21,057 bases of DNA, taken from assembly GCA_030180075.1 (NCBI GenBank), contig JASNJN010000001.1, forward strand, positions 1 to 21,057, written 5' to 3'. The first letter of the stretch is position 1; every line of letters begins with the position of its first letter. The stretch comes from Mikrocytos mackini. Lineage: Eukaryota > Endomyxa > Ascetosporea > Mikrocytida > Mikrocytiidae. The translations under genes and the position numbers were made by a program. The notes under the pieces were generated by a model. That model ran no database searches. It was not told where the DNA came from and was given only the letters and a program-made list of their open reading frames with translations. Below, piece by piece: positions 16,073-21,057 of the stretch.

Positions 16073-16600
16073 GAATCTTACTATTTAGGCCATACTATAT
16101 TAATGCTCACACAGATTGAAAATGATGGAGCTACAAGAAGAGAACAATTAGCGGATGGTTCATCAAGAGAAATAATGGAGGATGGAAGCTTACAATTTGA
16201 ATTAGTGACCTCGAATTTAATGAAGGAGCGACATGTTTACAATTGTCACCAAAACTATATAAACAATTTAGTGAATTTACATGGGATTACGGATTCTGAG
16301 AAAAGAAATTTCAAAAAAGTGACATTCAACATAAAATTTTGGAAGAACTTCATAATATCACTTAAGAAAGAAATACAAAGTCCAAGATTCGTCGCAGATG
16401 AGGCATTTTCGGAAAAAGATTTCGAGACAGCATTTATAACGCTTATAAATGAGCGATTGCTCGACTATATTTCTAAGGCAACCACAATTAGCGACAAAGA
16501 TAAACTCAAATACATGGTTGGAAAGGCAGAGCCACAGCAGGTGTTTGGGAAAAAAATCCCTGAAGAACAAGGCAGTGAAACGTCGCGAATTGATATTTAA
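16073..16600 (+). pseudogene. NTPase gene, middle part after in-frame stop
   Basis: The frame of the preceding ORF continues without further stop from 16073 (ESYYLGHTILMLTQIEND…) to TAA 16598-16600. An ATG at 16103 would give 165 residues. The part is hydrophilic, with helical stretches (FWKNFIISLKKEI, DFETAFITLINERLLDYI), and no domain is recognised. Because frame and character are continuous, I read the TAA at 16070-16072 as a premature stop in one gene. Alternatively it is the true end and this is a separate short gene. Confidence 0.55.
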
Positions 16601-16986
16601 TACAGTTAACTGCAGAACACAAAGAAGGCGAGCGATTCTATGCTGTATTTGAATTGAAGATCGATAGACCACATCTTAAGAACTTAGATATATTGGTAAA
16701 CGAAGGTAAAAATTATGATACAATTGGATTCTTAAATAGAGAAAAGAAAGTTTTTATTGGAGCAACTCTGAACAAACCGGGCTTCCCTCCACAAAGCGAG
16801 GTACGCACATTTTCGTGTATCATGGCAGAATCAATAGGTCAATCTGTAAGAGATGAAGAGTGTACAAAAATCGTCTTTGAATGTATGGGAGGTAAACAAG
16901 AAAATAGAGATAGGATGTTTATGAAACAATTTATTGGAACTAAAGAAAATTGTTTAAATAATAAAATAACAATTCGAAGAAGATAA
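16592..16986 (+). pseudogene. NTPase gene, C-terminal part in a shifted frame; possible REase-fold tail
   Basis: The neighbouring frame opens after TGA at 16591 and runs to TAA 16984-16986 without an ATG at its start. It contains AEHKEGERFYAVFELKIDRP, where a hydrophobic strand ends in E-x-K (E at 16651-16653, K at 16657-16659), as in the (D/E)xK motif of PD-(D/E)XK nucleases. A second strand-like stretch, KKVFIGATLNKPG, and a basic C-terminus (KITIRRR) follow. A one-base indel between about 16592 and 16620 would connect it with the preceding part. In Crinkler/RHS-type proteins a restriction-endonuclease-fold domain follows the NTPase, which fits, but the upstream acidic residue of the motif is not assigned. 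Function is inferred. Confidence 0.5.
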
Positions 16987-17501
16987 AATATTATTAACTC
17001 ATTTAAAATATATGGTTATCCAAGGTCTTCGACTTTTAAACACTTAACTGATTTTTATTCCTATCGTTCCCTTTACTTTATCCAGAATACAATGCGATAT
17101 AGAACTTTTGGAACACCTAAAAAAGTTTTTTTATCAACAAACTTTTTGAGAGAGGTAGAAACTGGGTCTAGACCTTGGTCTGGTCTGGACCATGGTCCAG
17201 ACCGGTTGTTGGTCCAGACCGAATTCTGGTCTACGAGTTGTAGAAGTCCGTAAATTTTGTGTTTTGAAAATAAATTTGGCAAATGTTTGTTGTCGTTATG
17301 GCGAAGTGTTTTGGGACATAACCAAGTGTTTATTAAAGCATGTATATGTAATTTTATATTTGAAATTGATCTATAACTAAAAACACCTCTTAAATCAGAC
17401 CATTATCTATATAATTTTGATTTGTTTTGTGAATCATATTGTTAGATACCTCGTATTTTGTAAAACCAAATTCATCTAAAGTTTAAATTCAAATTCAAAA
17501 A
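16987..17501. other. Intergenic region with palindromic GGTCTGGACC cluster
   Basis: About 515 bp without a gene. The remarkable part is the palindromic cluster at 17165-17230; the rest is AT-rich. Short open stretches on both strands here are products of that repeat and are not called. Confidence 0.5.
17165..17230. repeat. Cluster of GGTCTRGACC palindromes
   Basis: GGTCTAGACC (17165-17174) is a perfect 10-bp palindrome. 17182-17203 is a perfect 22-bp palindrome built from GGTCTGGACC, AT-centre and its complement. A further GGTCCAGACC is at 17211-17220, and more half sites (GGTCT) are at 17178 and 17227. It is a G/C-rich island in AT-rich DNA, some 280 bp upstream of the transposase ATG. It could be a microsatellite-like repeat, a transposon end or a protein-binding array. 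Confidence 0.7.
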
Positions 17502-18719
17502 ATGACCATAAATGCACCAGAGAAAATCACGGTATCTGGAAGAATATATTCTTATAAATGTGATTTATCAGGTAATAAACTTTCTTATCGCTGCATATAT
17601 CGTTCTAAATGCAAAGTATCATTACATCTAAACAATGAGCACTTATTTGACGAAAGCAAAACAGAAATAATACCGTTAAAAGTAGTAAATGAACATACAT
17701 GCTCCCCAAAAACAAATTCAAATAATTTAACTTTAGCTATAGAAAAAGAACAAGAGTATTCAGAAATTCAAAAAAAGGCGATATATTTAATTAGTCTCAA
17801 TCATACTAAAGAAGTTTCCTGGCATATAGACAATATCAGGCAGAACAACATAGGATTAACTGACAATCAAGTGAAGTATCTCCTACATAAATATCGCTCA
17901 TCTACTTTTCCTAATGATCTTGAGTATATGAAAGACCCATTCTATTTGAAGAATTCAATAAATAGAGATAGTGGGAATAATGAGGAACCGTTGTGCCTGT
18001 CATATAACAAATTCTACAATCCTTCCAAAAGAACTATAGAAGTCTGGTTAGTCTATTCTTCCTACTTCCACCTCAATATACTTGCAAATAGTAAACAGGT
18101 CTTTGTTGATGGTACATTTAGAACATGTCCAAATGGCTTCTACCAAGTTGTAGTAGTTCATGCTTTCGATACTTTGTCTTCGACNGTAAGGCCAGTTTTA
18201 CATGCCATACTCTCATCTAAGACGCTCGAGATATACCATGCACTGTTCGTTGAGATCAAAAGAAAGACTGAAGAAATGAACTTAAGTTTGTGTTGGGAGG
18301 TCGTCCATAGTGATTTTGAGAAAGCTTTATATTCTCCCGTAATGAAAAGAATCCCAAAGATAAACTTCAAAGGGTGTTATTTTCATTACGTTAAAGCTAT
18401 TTGGAATAATTTAAAGAAACATCAACTCATAAAGAGGACAACAAAAGGAGTTATTTTAAATGTTGTTTATGTGTTAAAGAAACTTCCATTTTTAGAGATT
18501 AATTTTAGAAAACGATGCTTTGGTTTATTTAATATTGAAGTTAATAAATTATTACGAGAAAAGAAAATGAGCAGCGAATATATTTATAAATTTAATGAAT
18601 TCATGAAATATTACAATAAGAATTGGACGACTTATGAAATCAGTTGGAAGTATGGGAGCAATGTTGGATTTTATCCTAAATATACAACAATGTTTGTGAG
18701 ATTTACAACAAAAAGCTAA
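17502..18719 (+). pseudogene. MULE (Mutator-like) transposase, N-terminal and core part
   Basis: The 405-codon frame starts at ATG in an A-rich leader. Residues 20-67 form a zinc-finger-like region, C31-x5-C37 … H65-x-C67, of the FLYWCH/WRKY-GCM1 kind that binds transposon ends. The MULE catalytic core follows: FVDGTFRTCP with D203, SDFEKAL with D271, and GCYFHYVKAIW, which carries the family's C-x2-H motif. The third catalytic acid is absent in this frame because the frame is lost about 18 codons before the stop. The downstream segment carries the missing part in another frame. One ambiguous base lies at 18185. The enzyme family cuts and pastes DNA transposons with 9-10 bp duplications. No matching long terminal inverted repeats were found around it. 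Confidence 0.85.
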
Positions 18720-18991
18720 ACAATAAGGTGGGTATTAAGAAACCGAAGATTTCATACTTGGTATCCGTTATCAACCAACTAACAGCCCATGATTATAATG
18801 AATATTGTGCACATATAGGATCGCCAAAAAAGATAAAAATGTCAAATACATTGATTGAATACAAATACGAAAATGATGAGGAAATGTTTAGAAAATTTTT
18901 GGAAGTCAAGGATTTGAATATTTTATTTTCGGTAAAACTGTTAAATGATGTTACGGAAAAATTTGGTGATGAATATTTTGATTTTAATTAG
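18680..18991 (+). pseudogene. MULE transposase, C-terminal part after a one-base frameshift
   Basis: After a TAA at 18677-18679 this frame is open to TAA 18989-18991. It begins with NNVCEIYNKKLNNKVGIKKP, the expected sequence after the core, with E at 18698-18700 in the position of the third catalytic acid of the DDE triad. There is no ATG at its start (GTG at 18728 is not a likely eukaryotic start). One missing base at about 18680-18688 accounts for the switch. Thus a mutation or a sequencing error splits one transposase of about 495 residues. The rest is a lysine-rich tail. Confidence 0.75.
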
Positions 18992-19457
18992 AATAATATT
19001 GTTATTATAAGTTCTATGTTTGTATGAATATTTAATTTATTTTTAAACGGAAATATTAATATTTATAGAGGCAAGAAATTGAGTTTGGTAATTTTTCACT
19101 ATAGAGAGTAATATTATATAAGCATGTTACGTTATTTTCGTATATAAAATTTTTCAAATATAATATCAAAAAATAATTGGTATTTTAACTCTCATTTGGA
19201 GATTTGCTAATTATTTATTGATTCTGAAGACACTATTGCTTTAATACTTGGGGAATCATAGCCTGTGTCATCGTTTTATAATCACGTCATACGTCTGTGT
19301 GTAATTACGTAGGCTCAGCGATTGTTGGAGGGGATATAATTTATGACATATTCATAAAAATTATATTAAAGTGCCCAACGACTAATTTTCATTCCCATAA
19401 TAATTCTGTTTTTATTTATATTACCTGATATTTAAAGCAGAGTTTAGTGCTTATGAC
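18992..19457. other. AT-rich region without gene
   Basis: About 465 bp follow the transposase with no coding sequence, RNA gene or clear terminal inverted repeat. CTGTGTCATCGT at 19263-19274 also occurs at 9863-9874 on the same strand; I see no further similarity around the two copies. Confidence 0.45.
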
Positions 19458-20092
19458 TAGGGTCCGGATAATATATGATTCCATTTATTTCATATATATC
19501 AATATATTCGACATAAAATTCGGGAAAATTTTACATGCAAAGTCATATATTTCCATATACACGAGGACAATTTTGAAGTCAAATCCAAAAATTAAAACTT
19601 AAAATTTGAGTGCTTTTATACTCAAAAAGTACTTATAAAGTATTGTTAAATGTTTAGGTATAGTTATTTAGAAAATTTATGAATTTTCGCTTGATAAAAA
19701 TAAGTTTTGGTAAACTGGTTTGGACAAAATGCATGATCATCCAAAAATTCCATATTTTGACGTTTTGAATCATTAAAAACATAAACATTGTTTAATTTAT
19801 CAAAACAAACCATTAGGAACATTTTCGAGGGTTTTTAAGAGTAAATTTCCAAATTTTATTTTTTTGTGTGTCACAAAGTACTGTCAAATATACAACATAA
19901 TTTTAATACGTTTTGAACCACAAAAGTTTTTACAACTTACGTCGCCACAACAACTAAATCTGGTTTTATATTCAAAACTAGGGGGAAAAGATTAAAACAT
20001 AATTTATTTCAAAAATCATATATCCATCGCCAAAAAGTCATATATTCATATATTTTTATGGCATAAAAAAGTCATATATTATCCGCACCCTA
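19458..20092. mobile_element. hAT-like non-autonomous element (635 bp)
   Basis: The left end TAGGGTCCGGATAATATATG and the right end, whose complement is TAGGGTGCGGATAATATATG, match in 19 of 20 positions. The flanks CTTATGAC (19450-19457) and ATAATAAC (20093-20100) match in five of eight, which could be an eroded 8-bp duplication. Inside there is no ORF; several (T)CATATATT(T) motifs in both orientations lie near the ends. The ends resemble those of the 199-bp MITE at 10023 (TAGGGGTCGGAAAATATATG), so the two may share a transposase. Confidence 0.8.
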
Positions 20093-20204
20093 ATAATAAC
20101 AACCAAGATACATAGTAAGACGAAATTATATATTGGAGTTATCAATATTCGTTTTGTAACCAATTCGAATACTCGGAAATAATCCCTTTTCCAGATATTC
20201 GTGA

Positions 20205-20529
20205 TAAAGATTGGACTTACGAATATTGGGCCAAAATTGAATTTCTGGTATTCGTTTTCCGAATATTTTATAAAATAATTTCAAATTTTACGAAAATTTC
20301 AAAAATATTCGTTAATTTTTGATTAAAAATATTAAAGTTTGGAATTTAATAAATTATGTGCAATATGTAATGTTTTAAACTAGAATAACAGAATCAATAT
20401 TAGAAATATATTTATTTTAAATTTTCAATATATTAANANATTTCNAAATNCCGGAAATTATTCGANTATTCTTCTACTTGGAAAATTGTGCTTTGAATAT
20501 TCGTGTATTTTGCAAGTGTCCAATCTCTA
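20205..20529. mobile_element. Candidate hAT-like MITE (about 325 bp)
   Basis: The left end TAAAGATTGGAC and the right end, complement TAGAGATTGGAC, are inverted repeats with one mismatch. A GAATATT motif lies inside each end and GAATATTCG-like words recur in the interior. No convincing target duplication is seen. Ambiguous bases lie within the element. Confidence 0.5.
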
Positions 20530-20692
20530 ATCCCACCAAATACAATATATCCAAATTTTACTATGATGATGATACATTTACCTTTTGAATCTAAATAATT
20601 AAGAAATTACTATTCAGTCCTGGAAATTCCTGACATTTTAATCCTAAACTCCGGAAGTCGGAATTCTATTCCATCAAATATGAGGGACTGAG

Positions 20693-20937
20693 AATCAAAA
20701 GAGCGCAAAAGGGCATATTTACCATTTTCGAAAAAAATAATTGTTGTAAAATTTTGACGGTATTTATAAAATATTCAATAAATGGGTTTTTATAAATTAC
20801 ATATCATATATCTTTATTGATGTCCCAAAGTTTAATACATCTCTAAACTTAAGTATAATATATTCAAACATAGACAATTCGATAAAATTAATAAATACGT
20901 GGATGAATTTGTATGCATGAAAAATCAAAAGAGCGCA
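20693..20937. repeat. 15-bp direct repeat pair
   Basis: AATCAAAAGAGCGCA occurs at 20693-20707 and again at 20923-20937, 230 bp apart in the same orientation. Its G/C content is unusual for the surroundings. It may mark the ends or subterminal repeats of an unrecognised element. Confidence 0.45.
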
Positions 20938-21057
20938 TAAAAATCACCTCGGAGGAATTTTGAATTTTTTTTAAATTTTCTTTTTATATATTACAAGTAC
21001 GAAATTTTTGATTTTTCGAATTTCTATACAAATATTACAATCAGATCTAAAATAAGC

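Larger units (their letters stand above)
20093..21057. other. AT-rich tail without genes
   Basis: No coding region, tRNA or rRNA is seen. It holds the candidate MITE at 20205-20529, ambiguous bases near 20437-20466, and a 15-bp direct repeat (20693-20707 and 20923-20937). Confidence 0.5.

Noticed and set aside
16449-16652. Plus-strand ORF overlapping the NTPase gene's middle part
   Set aside because: Its sequence is a shadow of the preceding frame; the protein-like continuation is in the other frame opening at 16592.
17073-17380. Short ORFs on both strands over the palindromic cluster
   Set aside because: They exist because the palindromes lack stops; there is no domain and the strands mirror each other.
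1-21057. tRNA, rRNA or CRISPR array
   Set aside because: GTTCGA-like words (for example near 7600 and 9287) lie inside coding regions without A box or stems. No conserved rRNA segment or regular spacer-repeat array was seen.

Overview
The window looks like AT-rich eukaryotic DNA, most likely from a microsporidian with a loosened, transposon-rich genome, or from a similar obligate parasite. The reasons are intronless standard-code ORFs, starts in short A/T-rich leaders without Shine-Dalgarno sites, a stripped-down 154-residue cytidylyltransferase, lineage-specific secreted or membrane proteins, and several classes of eukaryotic transposable element. The taxon is an inference; no marker gene is present. 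A few bases are ambiguous (n), near 57-95, at 18185 and near 20437-20466.

Layout. 1-2474 has no convincing gene. It holds a GC-rich edge fragment, a small hairpin, a large foldback element (262-759) and a short tandem repeat (1028-1105). 2475-9693 is the gene-bearing part: an unknown, probably secreted protein (+), a choline/ethanolamine-phosphate cytidylyltransferase (-), a signal-anchored low-complexity protein (+) apparently split by a one-base frameshift, a 625-residue signal-anchored protein (-) and a 287-residue type I membrane protein (-). Only the cytidylyltransferase has a recognisable function.

9976-16986 is the most interesting part. A near-complete Ty3/gypsy retrotransposon (9997-14540) appears to have inserted seven codons after the ATG (9976) of a P-loop NTPase gene of Crinkler/RHS-like build. 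The element's own polyprotein starts inside its 5' LTR and stops inside its 3' LTR. The same start codon in the 3' LTR is in frame with the rest of the NTPase gene, so the LTR supplies a replacement promoter, start codon and 27-residue leader. A 199-bp hAT-like MITE with a perfect 8-bp target duplication then landed in the 5' LTR. The NTPase gene is further broken by an in-frame stop and a frameshift before a possible PD-(D/E)XK nuclease tail. The retroelement carries two suspicious substitutions: YPDD in the reverse transcriptase and a lost His in the Gag zinc knuckle.

17502-18991 is a MULE-type transposase with a zinc-finger N-terminus, broken by a one-base frameshift just before its third catalytic acid. 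18992-21057 has no gene and carries two more hAT-like non-autonomous elements. Overall this is a subtelomere-like or otherwise transposon-permissive region with nested insertions; the host genes lie in 2.4-9.7 kb.
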